Below, in pieces: positions 17,762 through 26,260 of a DNA stretch of 36,394 nucleotides; the stretch's first letter is position 1, and the number at the start of each line of letters is the position of its first letter. Origin of the DNA: an uncultured Marvinbryantia sp. (lineage in GTDB: Bacteria > Bacillota > Clostridia > Lachnospirales > Lachnospiraceae); contig NZ_CAJKOX010000041.1 in NCBI RefSeq assembly GCF_905201705.1, positions 1 through 36,394 on the forward strand. The letters are read 5' to 3'. The notes under the pieces were generated by a model that had not been told where the DNA came from, ran no database searches, and worked only from the letters and a program-made list of their open reading frames with translations. The position numbers and the translations under genes are program-made.

Positions 17762-18961
17762 ATGATTATCAGACCCCACTATTTAGAAATGCTGAAAACT
17801 TATCGTGACGCGCCGCTGGTAAAAATCCTTGCCGGTATTCGCCGCTGCGGAAAATCCACGATTTTAAAAATGCTGCAGGAGGATTTGATAAAAAGTGGCG
17901 TTCCCGCCAATCATATCCTCAATATGTGTTATACCTCGGAGGATTTTGCAGATGGTATGACCCACAGGGATATGTATAACGGCATAAAAGAAAAAATAAC
18001 GGATGACGGGCGTTACTATCTTTTGCTTGACGAGGTACAGGAAATCACCGGATGGGAAAAAGCCGTCAACAGTCTGCTCGAAAACAACAATACCGATATC
18101 TATGTAACAGGCTCCAATTCCAGACTGATGGCAGGTGAAATATCCACCTATCTCACAGGGCGGTATGTCTCGATTCCCGTATTTACGCTGTCCTTTGCCG
18201 AGTATATGGATTTCAAAAAAGCAGACGGACGCACTCCGAAAGAACTTCTTACCGAATATATCCGCATGGGCGGTTTTCCGATTGTTGCACTGAGCAATTT
18301 TGACGAGGGTCCTGCCTATCAGATTGTCGAGGGAATTTACCATTCCGTTATTACAGGTGATATAACGAAACGGCACCATATTACGAATTTTGACTTGTTC
18401 AACCGTGTTGTGAAATATGTAATTGAAAATGTCGGCAAAACCTTTTCCGCAAACGCTATTGTAAAGTTTCTGAAAAGCGAGGGACGTTCTCTCTCGGTAG
18501 AATCCGTCTACAACTATCTGGAATGGCTGGAAAAAGCTTTTGTGATATACCGCTGCCAGCGCTATGACCTGCAAGGGAAATCCGTACTGAAAACGCAGGA
18601 AAAATTCTATCTCGCCGACGCTTCTCTGAAATACTGCATGATGGGTTTCAATCCGAAATCTGTTGCCGCAATGCTTGAAAATATCGTGTACTTTGAGCTT
18701 CGCAGAAAAGGTTACGAGGTCTTTATCGGCAAGAATGAAACGAAAGAAATCGACTTTGTGGCAGTGCGCCGTGACGAGCGTATCTATGTGCAGGTATGCC
18801 GCAATCTGCCGGAGGAATCCGACCGCGAGGTCGCCAATCTGCTTGAGATCAAAGACCACTACCCCAAGTATGTCGTCACACTTGACGAGCTTGCCGCAGG
18901 GAATATCAACGGTGTAAAAATCATGTATCTGGCAGATTTTTTGTTAAGTGAAAAGTATTAA
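17762..18961 (+). CDS. AAA ATPase of the AAA_14/DUF4143 type
   Basis: The protein has 399 residues from the ATG at 17762, which is preceded by AAAGGAGGCG; codons further upstream lack a signal. The N-terminal ATPase has a Walker A GIRRCGKST (25-33), a Walker B YLLLDEVQ (Asp90-Glu91), and a sensor-like VTGSNSRLM. This is followed by a winged-helix-like middle section. The C-terminal DUF4143 region contains a PD-(D/E)xK-like core (FELRRKGYEV, KEIDFVAVR, YVQV). The family is common and often laterally moved; a role in DNA or toxin-antitoxin biology has been suggested but not established. The gene stands alone with its own promoter and converges on the permease gene. Confidence 0.85.
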   Translation: MIIRPHYLEMLKTYRDAPLVKILAGIRRCGKSTILKMLQEDLIKSGVPANHILNMCYTSEDFADGMTHRDMYNGIKEKITDDGRYYLLLDEVQEITGWEKAVNSLLENNNTDIYVTGSNSRLMAGEISTYLTGRYVSIPVFTLSFAEYMDFKKADGRTPKELLTEYIRMGGFPIVALSNFDEGPAYQIVEGIYHSVITGDITKRHHITNFDLFNRVVKYVIENVGKTFSANAIVKFLKSEGRSLSVESVYNYLEWLEKAFVIYRCQRYDLQGKSVLKTQEKFYLADASLKYCMMGFNPKSVAAMLENIVYFELRRKGYEVFIGKNETKEIDFVAVRRDERIYVQVCRNLPEESDREVANLLEIKDHYPKYVVTLDELAAGNINGVKIMYLADFLLSEKY

Positions 18962-18971
18962 ACAAGGTATT

Positions 18972-19018
18972 GACCGCTGTTTTGTTTCCATAGAAGCTGG
19001 TCGACAAAAGCAGCGGTC
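18972..19018. terminator. Convergent hairpin between the ATPase and permease genes
   Basis: GACCGCTG-TTTTGT at the left pairs with ACAAAA-G-CAGCGGTC at the right, giving about 14 bp with an 18-nt loop. It lies between two converging genes. There is no long T-tract on either side, so bidirectional termination is likely but not certain. Confidence 0.6.
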
Positions 19019-19036
19019 GCTATGCTCGCAAATTTT

Positions 19037-21661
19037 TTAGTTTTCTGTGTCCTGCAATCGCTGTACGATACTCTCCTTCTGCGTCCGCCGGTATGCCGCG
19101 AACGGTACTATCACCGCAAGGACCGCCAGCAGGGGCAGCATGATCAGATAGGCAAGGAAGTTCGGGCGGTAGGCGAAGAACATGATCACGTTGTTGAGCG
19201 CTGTCATGATTGCCCAGGACAGCACGGTTCCCAGTATGAGACTGATGACGCCGGATATCAGCACGTAATACAGCCCCTCTTCCACCAGCATCCGCTTTAG
19301 CTGCCGCTGCGTCATGCCGATGCTGCAGAGTATGGCGAATTCCCGTTTGCGGGCGATGATTCCCGTAACGATGGAGTTTATGAAATTCAGCACCCCGATA
19401 ATGGCGATTACCGCGCTGAGAGCGATTCCGATAATGCGTATTGCCGTAATCATGCTGTCGAAGCCTTCCATCAGCGACGCCTTTGTCAGATAGCCCATTT
19501 CCGGGTTTATGTTTTCGCAGTAGTTTTCGATTTCCTGCACGAAGCTGTCAAGCTGTGTTTCTTCTACTGTGTAGGATACGCCGAAGCACCAGCTATATGG
19601 GGATGTCTGTACATCCTGTTTGGGCAGCACTGCACGCACACCGTTGACAGGGCTGGACTGGTCTGTCATACTGGATGGAATCTCCACGATTGCCATCACC
19701 TCGTACTCTTTTTCTTCCAGATTTGTAAAACGGTAATCGACAATATTTCCCGCCTCGTCTTTTATCTCTATAGCTTCCGAATCATCCGTTACCGTGAGAA
19801 CCTTCAGCTTCTCACCCGGACGATAGATGCGCGCGCCCTCTGTATGATCGCCGATAATTTCCGTCAGCAGCACATAGCCGCCCTGCGAAAATTTTTCGAT
19901 ATCCAGCTCTCCGTCCAGCACCTTTAAGTTGGACAGGATATCCGTGTCGTATGCATATATGTCAGCGTTAAGCTGCCGCTGCTCCTTCGCCGTATTAATT
20001 ACACTTGTCCCCCAGTCGCCTTCCCTTAGAATGCCCTGGTCCTCAAAGCTCTGGTAGCGCTCCAGTCCCGTCTCGTCCAGCGAGATATAGGTTCTGTTGA
20101 AAATCTGCCACAGCTCGTTTTTGGAGAGGACGCCCGGCTGTGCGTCCGCCAGCTCTATATATGCCTCATCTACCCCGGAAGACATCACTGTTCCGCCTCC
20201 GGTAATATAGGTCGGCGCCAGCAGGACATCACCCAGCAGCCGCTGCTCCAGATAGGCGTCGATGCGGAAGCTTCCGATGCCGGTCAGCACCACGCACAGC
20301 AGCACCATGCTGAAGGACAGAGACAAAAGAACAAGCGTTGTTTTCTTTTTGCTGCGTCCGAGATTGGAGAGCGCCATACGGTGAATCCGCGCCCCCGTCT
20401 CGGATTTCTTTTCCTTTTTGCGCACACCGCTGCCCTCTGTATAGCGGACCGCCTCCACCGGCGACACGCTGCCGGCTATTTTCCCCGGCTTGCGGCAGCT
20501 TATAAAAACAGTGATAAGCGCAAATACGATACCGAACAGCGCGACCTGCGGACTGAATTTCATTTCCACCCCAAGGCTGTCATAGCCGGTCACCCGCAGC
20601 ATAAAGGGAAATACGATTCGGGACGCCAGATAACCCGCCGCCAGACCGACTGGTATTCCAATGGCCGAGAGCACCAGTGCCTGCCGCCTGATCATTCCCT
20701 GTATCTGACGCCCGGTGGTGCCGACTGTCTTCAGCAATCCGTAAAAACGGATATCCTGAAAAACGGAAATGTAAAAAATATTATAAATAATCAGATAGCC
20801 CGTAATCAGAATAACCACCAGTGCACCCACGAGAATTACCACTGAGAACGGGTCCGCCGCCTCCGCGCGGTTCTGCATGTACGCCCAGTTCACCCCATAC
20901 CCTAAGGTGACGTCCGGATCGTAGCCCGCGTCCTCAATGATGGAACGCACCGTCTGCTCAATATCCGCCGCGCTGTCAAAGTACAGACCGACCGCATACA
21001 GACCGGCTCCGGCTTCGTTGGGATGCGATTCGCCCCACGCCACAAAATCCTCGTCGGTGAGACTTCCCTTCAGTTCCTTCCAGTATGCTTCTGATATATA
21101 GAGCTCGGAGGCGTGACTGATCTGACTGCCCTCATACCAGCCACAGACCCGGAAGGTTTTGCTGATTTTCTCCCCGTGAAAGGTAAATTCCAGCAGGATT
21201 TCCACGCCCGTCTCATACGGCAGCTTCAGCTCGTCCAGCACGTAGGTGTCGACGATAATGTCCTCCTCCTTTTCCGGCATCGCACCCTCCGCCAGCGTGA
21301 TAAAGGAGTTCTCCAGCTCCTCCTCTCCCTGCGCCAGCCGCAGCTCGTACTGGCGTCGTGTCAGATTTTCCGCTTGACTGATAAAGATATTCCAGGTGTA
21401 CGATCTCACCCGCTCATCCGCTGTCACCTTTTCCATCTGCTCACGGGTGGCGGCTTTCAGACCGGCATGGAATCTGCCGCCCACCTCCCGCATGGTGGAT
21501 TCCTGGGTGACGTCTATCATGCCGATTCCCATCGCCGCCAGCGTCGTAAAAAGCATACAGGTGAGCGCGATTGCCGCGACTGCAAAGATATTACGCATCT
21601 TATTGTTTTTGAGGCTCCGCATGGAAAGACGGCGCACCACCCCGCTGTTGTTATTTTTCAT
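19037..21661 (-). CDS. FtsX/MacB-type ABC transporter permease
   Basis: The protein has 874 residues from the ATG at 21661, which is preceded by GAGAGGAGC. It belongs to the large permease class with two FtsX domains. There is an N-terminal membrane anchor (about 28-50), a long extracytoplasmic domain, then three membrane segments near the middle (a stretch with VVILVGALVVILITGYLII and following). A second extracytoplasmic domain and three terminal segments follow (around IRIIGIALSAVIAIIGVLNFI, a middle span and a last span with YLIMLPLLAVLAVI). Such permeases act with a LolD/MacB-like ATPase in peptide or lipid export, or in bacteriocin resistance. Its ATPase partner overlaps the start by 11 bp but is only a truncated remnant, so this permease is orphaned here unless an ATPase is supplied elsewhere. 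Confidence 0.9.
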   Translation of the reverse strand: MKNNNSGVVRRLSMRSLKNNKMRNIFAVAAIALTCMLFTTLAAMGIGMIDVTQESTMREVGGRFHAGLKAATREQMEKVTADERVRSYTWNIFISQAENLTRRQYELRLAQGEEELENSFITLAEGAMPEKEEDIIVDTYVLDELKLPYETGVEILLEFTFHGEKISKTFRVCGWYEGSQISHASELYISEAYWKELKGSLTDEDFVAWGESHPNEAGAGLYAVGLYFDSAADIEQTVRSIIEDAGYDPDVTLGYGVNWAYMQNRAEAADPFSVVILVGALVVILITGYLIIYNIFYISVFQDIRFYGLLKTVGTTGRQIQGMIRRQALVLSAIGIPVGLAAGYLASRIVFPFMLRVTGYDSLGVEMKFSPQVALFGIVFALITVFISCRKPGKIAGSVSPVEAVRYTEGSGVRKKEKKSETGARIHRMALSNLGRSKKKTTLVLLSLSFSMVLLCVVLTGIGSFRIDAYLEQRLLGDVLLAPTYITGGGTVMSSGVDEAYIELADAQPGVLSKNELWQIFNRTYISLDETGLERYQSFEDQGILREGDWGTSVINTAKEQRQLNADIYAYDTDILSNLKVLDGELDIEKFSQGGYVLLTEIIGDHTEGARIYRPGEKLKVLTVTDDSEAIEIKDEAGNIVDYRFTNLEEKEYEVMAIVEIPSSMTDQSSPVNGVRAVLPKQDVQTSPYSWCFGVSYTVEETQLDSFVQEIENYCENINPEMGYLTKASLMEGFDSMITAIRIIGIALSAVIAIIGVLNFINSIVTGIIARKREFAILCSIGMTQRQLKRMLVEEGLYYVLISGVISLILGTVLSWAIMTALNNVIMFFAYRPNFLAYLIMLPLLAVLAVIVPFAAYRRTQKESIVQRLQDTEN

Positions 21662-21899
21662 GGCGCGCTCCTCTCTGCATCCGCTCTCTGGGCGCATATG
21701 CCTCCGGTGTGCTCTGTCCTCCGGTAATCTTCCCGTCCTCAATGCGGATGACGCGGTCGGCAAGCTGCGCCATCGCATCATTGTGCGTTATCATCACGAT
21801 TGTCTGGTGAAACTGCTCGCCCGTCAGCTTCAGAAGCCCCAGAACCTCCTGCGATGTTCTGGAATCCAGATTTCCGGTCGGCTCGTCCGTAAACTGTAC
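21651..21899 (-). pseudogene. 3' remnant of the ABC transporter ATPase gene
   Basis: The remaining 82 codons read VQFTDEPTGNLDSRTSQEVL and onward, with the H-loop VMITHND. That is Walker B, D-loop and switch histidine of a LolD/MacB-type ATPase. Walker A, the Q-loop and the ABC signature are missing. Upstream of codon VQF at 21891-21899 the reading frame runs by chance into the mobile element, giving a fortuitous ATG at 21947. About two thirds of the gene is lost and it is not found elsewhere in the window. The overlap with the permease start shows the two once formed an operon. Confidence 0.88.
21891..21899. repeat. Proposed left attachment core
   Basis: AAACTGTAC forms codons VQF of the truncated ATPase gene and is repeated directly at 30710-30718. 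The change from the ABC reading frame to unrelated sequence occurs at this point. Confidence 0.5.
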
Positions 21900-21949
21900 C
21901 CCTATCCCATTATGCCTTGAAAATAGGGGCTTTAACGGTATGTACATTT

Positions 21950-21964
21950 GTGTACTGTGTACAC
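21950..21964. promoter_or_regulatory. Palindromic site near the left end, possible recombinase binding site
   Basis: GTGTAC-tgt-GTACAC is a perfect 6-bp palindrome with a 3-bp centre, 51 bp inside the left core. A related site ATATAC-tgt-GTATAg (read inward) lies at a similar distance inside the proposed right end. CCCCTAT/ATAGGGG arms also lie at about 21900-21929. Confidence 0.45.
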
Positions 21965-22035
21965 TTCTCTTCAGAAAAAGGCAGGGCTCTTATACCCTAC
22001 CTTGATCTCCCTTAAATACTATGAAAAATTTTCTT

Positions 22036-25000
22036 TTATCCTTTGATTGCTTTTATCCAACACACAAAAGTACTCTTTTTCTTTTTTGTTTCCGTAACAG
22101 AATCATAGACTTCTTTTTCTTGTAATTTGTAACTTGTAATGTACGATACTTCTTGTAATCGTTTAGCAAGCCTTTGGCTTTCTTCGTTATTAGGTAATTC
22201 AACGCTATGTTTTTTACTTCTATCGCAAAATCCTGAATACCATTGTGAAAGTTCTGAAAAACAATTTTCAAAATCAGCCGCTTCTAAAATCGAAAGGCAT
22301 TTAAACATCAACGTCTTTTTCCCTTTTTCATCTACATATTCCCAGGCTGCTGTAAATATCGATTTGTTAATCGTCACATTTGAATCAACTAAGTTTTCAG
22401 CAATTTTTGCAGTCATATAATTTTCTCCAAAAGCATCCAACAGAACTTCTGCATTAGAAAAGTCGAGAATAGGCGAAAGCAATAGTGTTTCTAATAATGT
22501 TTCTCCCATTGGAATCTTTTCCATTACTTCCATATATTCCGCTTGATTATACAAAATAAAATCTGGACATAAATCAGGATAGGCATCTTTAATTTCACCA
22601 TATTTATTAACATCAAAAGGAATATATTTTTTCTTAATCAAAATTCCAACTTTCTGTCTCTCAACCTTCTCTATTGGAATATCAAATTCTAATTCCAACT
22701 GAGGTAATAGTTTTTCAAAAGCAGAATCATCAATTGTACTTGTAATAAGTTCTTCGGCAAACACTTCATTTAAACACTGATTCTCTAAAAATGTAAGTTG
22801 ATCACTATTTGTTTCAATGTATTGAAGTAGTTCTGGCGTAATCTTATATCTGTCCCAATAACATTTGATATTCTCCCATTTCAGACTTACTTTTCCTTTA
22901 TCCAATAACTCATCCCAAAGAATTTTCACGTCCTTATCAAAATCAGAATCGAACTTTCCACAACATTCAGAAATATCATCTACGCAAAATTCTTCATGAT
23001 TCACTAATTCCAAACAGATTTCGGTCTCTTCTGGAGCATTTTCCAACATTCTTTCTAACAAATCCATAATCTGTTCAACATCTTCCTTAGTATTATTAGG
23101 TGCTAATATAATTTCCTTCACATACTGTTTCAAATTTTCTTGTATGTATTTAATTAATGGTTCATATCCTAGTGAAATAATTGTTGTATAATTTCGAGTA
23201 TCTAAACCAGAAAGCATTGTATCATTTTCAAATTCCACAATCCTACGTATCATCGTATCATTTAACTCATAGCACTGATTTTCAAAAACATATCTCAAAA
23301 TTTCCTCCGAAACATTTGCAATAGAAACATTCGTAAAAACAATTCCAAGTGTTTCAATTAAGGAAATCACCTTTTGATCTTGAATAGATGATAGCTGCTG
23401 TAATATATCTGGATTTTCCTCTATAAAACCACTCATCTCATTATTGTCATTTAAAACAAATAAGCGTTCTGTATCCACGTTATCAATAAGTAACTGTAAA
23501 TAAAAAATTTTCCTTTCGTATGTTATCGATATATCCTGGACAATATCATTCCACATATCAGGCCAACGTATTGCTAATAATTGAATCAATCTCTCTTTAT
23601 ATTGAGTTTGCTCAATAAATTCATCTATAAACTCCCAGCTTTCCACTGTTCTATCAGATAATTGATCGATTAATATCATACATTTTTCATTCTCATTCTC
23701 TTCAGACAATAAAAATTCCAAAAGAATAAAATTGAAAATACTTTTTTGTTCGAATTCATACGGTTGTAAACGCTGTATAACCATTCCAACTTTTGTCAAA
23801 TTATAATTATATGGTAGCTTTTCCATATTTTTTACTGCCAGTATATAATTCATATCTTCTTTTGTAATGCTTGTCCCCTTAAAATAATTGATATAGTTTG
23901 CGTATTTTTCATCAATGTATCCTCTTCGAAGCATAAATACGAGCAATTTATTTTCAGCAACTTTTTCAGATAGTACATTATGGACTCCAAATTTTTCTAT
24001 CAGCTTTTTAAGTGACCAGCCTGAAAGTTCATGTACATTCTTCTTCAAATCTTCAATTTCACTCTTTATTGAACTAACACCTTTTTCTTGGATAAATTGA
24101 AAATTTTTAATTCTTTCATAATATAGTTGAAAAACTTCTTGAAAATCACTCACAGATTTTTCCGACTGGAAACAACTCCATGTATAATACTCAATTTCAA
24201 CATCTTTTAATTCCGCAAGTTTCGATAATTCAAACGAATCCTCCATTATTTTACTTACTGAACATTTATCCCAATAGCTTTTATTAATACTATATGGAAT
24301 GCCTTGCCAATTCACCATAGCACCAAGCATAGCTGTTTTAAGTTCTTTTATGTGTTCTAAACAGTCATCATGATATTTTTCTAATTCCTGTGTAAGTTCA
24401 TCAACTTCATTATGCCATTTCATACATTGTCCAGAGATATATCTTTGCTTATCCTCAAAAGCTTGTTTCACAACTCCTCTCTCCATTTGAAGTTCTGCAA
24501 ACTCCCGTGGATACAAATTTTTAAAAATAATCAATGCCATCATTGTTTCATCTGACAATTTCAGTTCCTGATCAGTACGAATCGTTTCCTTATAGATGAC
24601 AAACTCATTGTATATATTCTGAAGAATTCGCATATCTTCAACATATGGAGATACGTCTAATATAAATTCCTGTGAGATTTCATGAACAATCCCTTTCTTT
24701 TCAGATTCCTCAAGTTTTTGTAAAAAGATTTCCCCTGAATTCGTAGAATTTATAATTGGGATTACAGGAATAATAAATTCAAAGAACTTTGTTCTGTCTG
24801 TGTCCGTAAATATATCATCTCTAATAGCATAAACAAAAACGATGCGCCCCTTAATCCCATCGTAATTATTCAATAATGTATTCAATTCCCGAAGATGGAT
24901 AAAAATAGATGGATCTTCTAAACGATCTAGATCTTCAAAAAACACAATTCTATACTTTGTCTCTTCAAAAAAATATACAATTTCATCCATATTTTTATTA

Positions 25001-25704
25001 AATACAGTTTCCGCTGCAGTTTCAGAATTTTTCACAACTGTCTCTGTTGGCAATTTTACTTCATTTACTTTAAAACGAAACAGCACCAAACGATATGTTC
25101 GGGCAATAATTGCCAATATTCCCACACAAAAAGCAAGGAAAATAATATCCGAAACCATTCCTTTTAATCCAAATTTTCCACCTGCCTCTTCTATTTTTTC
25201 GATTATCATTTGAAAAGTATCTGGAAAAAATATAAATTCCATCACTCCCAAAATTAAAAATATCAAAACCAAATATCCCCAGACACGTTTCCAATTAATT
25301 TTGTGCAGCTTCCGATATCTGCTCTGCGGTATCTTTTTATAATTGACTTTATAAAATAATTGCTTCAAAATTCCTAATTCTATTTCATCTTGTCCCAATG
25401 AAATTTTCTTAGGATTCCCGTTCTCATCAGTTTCATTTTCAACAAAAGTTGCCATTGAAACACGAAGAGATTTATTTCTAATCATTCTATGTTTTTTCAA
25501 ATATGTATCAATGATACTACTCTTTCCTGCACCATATGGACCTGCCAGTGCAATATTTTTAACTTTCTTTTTCTTTATCGCCCAATGTAATGCTTTTAAA
25601 TATTCAGCTCCATTTTCAATATCATCAATGGGCGCCAAGTCTGTAAATTCATTTTTCTTTTTCTCTTGTATTCTTTTATTTATTACTTCACGAAATTTTT
25701 CCAA
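22036..25704 (-). CDS. YobI/KAP-type membrane P-loop NTPase
   Basis: The 1222-residue protein has Walker A GPYGAGKSS (55-63) and Walker B VFFEDLDR (254-261). An RDD sensor-like stretch lies at 295-297. Two membrane segments (about 141-160 and 184-206) sit between Walker A and B. A membrane insertion inside the P-loop domain is the hallmark of KAP NTPases, and the N-terminal layout fits the YobI-ATPase family. The remaining 900 residues are helical and rich in Glu, Lys and Ile, with no recognisable motif. Related KAP/STAND-like proteins are suspected or shown to act in phage defence; that role here is inference. The only available start is a TTG at 25704, with GGGAGGG 18 nt away, so the true start may be a rarer codon further upstream. 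The gene is strongly A+T-rich and is the sole cargo of the element. Confidence 0.8.
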   Translation of the reverse strand: MEKFREVINKRIQEKKKNEFTDLAPIDDIENGAEYLKALHWAIKKKKVKNIALAGPYGAGKSSIIDTYLKKHRMIRNKSLRVSMATFVENETDENGNPKKISLGQDEIELGILKQLFYKVNYKKIPQSRYRKLHKINWKRVWGYLVLIFLILGVMEFIFFPDTFQMIIEKIEEAGGKFGLKGMVSDIIFLAFCVGILAIIARTYRLVLFRFKVNEVKLPTETVVKNSETAAETVFNKNMDEIVYFFEETKYRIVFFEDLDRLEDPSIFIHLRELNTLLNNYDGIKGRIVFVYAIRDDIFTDTDRTKFFEFIIPVIPIINSTNSGEIFLQKLEESEKKGIVHEISQEFILDVSPYVEDMRILQNIYNEFVIYKETIRTDQELKLSDETMMALIIFKNLYPREFAELQMERGVVKQAFEDKQRYISGQCMKWHNEVDELTQELEKYHDDCLEHIKELKTAMLGAMVNWQGIPYSINKSYWDKCSVSKIMEDSFELSKLAELKDVEIEYYTWSCFQSEKSVSDFQEVFQLYYERIKNFQFIQEKGVSSIKSEIEDLKKNVHELSGWSLKKLIEKFGVHNVLSEKVAENKLLVFMLRRGYIDEKYANYINYFKGTSITKEDMNYILAVKNMEKLPYNYNLTKVGMVIQRLQPYEFEQKSIFNFILLEFLLSEENENEKCMILIDQLSDRTVESWEFIDEFIEQTQYKERLIQLLAIRWPDMWNDIVQDISITYERKIFYLQLLIDNVDTERLFVLNDNNEMSGFIEENPDILQQLSSIQDQKVISLIETLGIVFTNVSIANVSEEILRYVFENQCYELNDTMIRRIVEFENDTMLSGLDTRNYTTIISLGYEPLIKYIQENLKQYVKEIILAPNNTKEDVEQIMDLLERMLENAPEETEICLELVNHEEFCVDDISECCGKFDSDFDKDVKILWDELLDKGKVSLKWENIKCYWDRYKITPELLQYIETNSDQLTFLENQCLNEVFAEELITSTIDDSAFEKLLPQLELEFDIPIEKVERQKVGILIKKKYIPFDVNKYGEIKDAYPDLCPDFILYNQAEYMEVMEKIPMGETLLETLLLSPILDFSNAEVLLDAFGENYMTAKIAENLVDSNVTINKSIFTAAWEYVDEKGKKTLMFKCLSILEAADFENCFSELSQWYSGFCDRSKKHSVELPNNEESQRLAKRLQEVSYITSYKLQEKEVYDSVTETKKKKSTFVCWIKAIKG

Positions 25705-25776
25705 AAGTACTATCGTAGAAATCCCTCCCTCAAATTTAACTTATAGCACTATTGTATCATGAAATATCTAAATAAC

Positions 25777-25808
25777 AAAATGGAAAGTCTTACTTCTCTT
25801 TCCATTTT
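25777..25808. terminator. Bidirectional terminator between tnpC unit and the NTPase gene
   Basis: AAAATGGAAAG pairs with CTTTCCATTTT around a 10-nt loop, an 11-bp stem with A/T flanks on both sides. It should end the recombinase transcript, so the NTPase gene probably has its own promoter in the short 70-bp gap. Confidence 0.75.
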
Positions 25809-25823
25809 GCTTTATCCCCACAA

Positions 25824-25877
25824 CTACCAGCAGGCACGTTCTTCACGCCCCTGCCAGCCGCTGATTATTTTCTTCAT
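25824..25877 (-). CDS. Micro-ORF coupled to tnpC
   Basis: The tnpC stop and this ATG overlap as TAATG. The 17 codons read MKKIISGWQGREERACW. The mRNA of this ORF also contains an imperfect hairpin (GCAGG, CGT paired with ACG, CCTGC; about 25831-25855). No function is known to me. The coupling suggests either a real micropeptide or a translated terminator-proximal sequence. Confidence 0.35.
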   Translation of the reverse strand: MKKIISGWQGREERACW

Positions 25878-26260
25878 TAAAAATTCTTGATCAAATTCAA
25901 ATCTCTTTTATTCAATGCTTTCCGCATTGCTTCATTTTCTTTCCGTAATGTCTCGTTCTCTCTTTTTAATTTTGCCACCTGCTGTTCTAATTGCAGGATA
26001 CGGTTGTCCATTGCCATATCTAAAATCTTTCTTCTCTTATCTACCATGCCAGCCTGCAGCTGCAAGGCACGATCTACTGCCTTTCGCACTTCCGGGTTCT
26101 TATAAAAAAATCCTCTGGACAGTCCGGTCTTTTGCATCAGTTTGGGAACGGTCACTTTATCCTCTTCTTCAATCATCTCCTGAATTGCCAATTTTGCCCG
26201 CTGGATTTTTTCCACACTCTGCTTATGATTGACCTCCAGCATCTTATCATATTTGCTCAT
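25877..26260 (-). CDS. TnpC-like accessory protein of the recombinase operon
   Basis: The protein has 127 residues, close to the roughly 125 of Tn554 TnpC. The N-terminal half carries a helix-turn-helix-like stretch (KVTVPKLMQKTGLSRGFFYK, about 37-56). The C-terminal half is a coiled coil (about 85-118, LEQQVAKLKRENETLRKENE). It fits the TnpC/DUF6262 family that influences the orientation and frequency of transposition. Its ATG follows GGGGGAAAG and overlaps the end of the preceding recombinase gene by 14 bp. Confidence 0.8.
   Translation of the reverse strand: MSKYDKMLEVNHKQSVEKIQRAKLAIQEMIEEEDKVTVPKLMQKTGLSRGFFYKNPEVRKAVDRALQLQAGMVDKRRKILDMAMDNRILQLEQQVAKLKRENETLRKENEAMRKALNKRDLNLIKNF

Noticed and set aside
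21651..21947. A 98-codon frame starting at 21947 as an intact small ATPase.
   Set aside because: The first 16 codons belong to the mobile element, and the Walker A and signature motifs are absent; it is a remnant with a fortuitous start.
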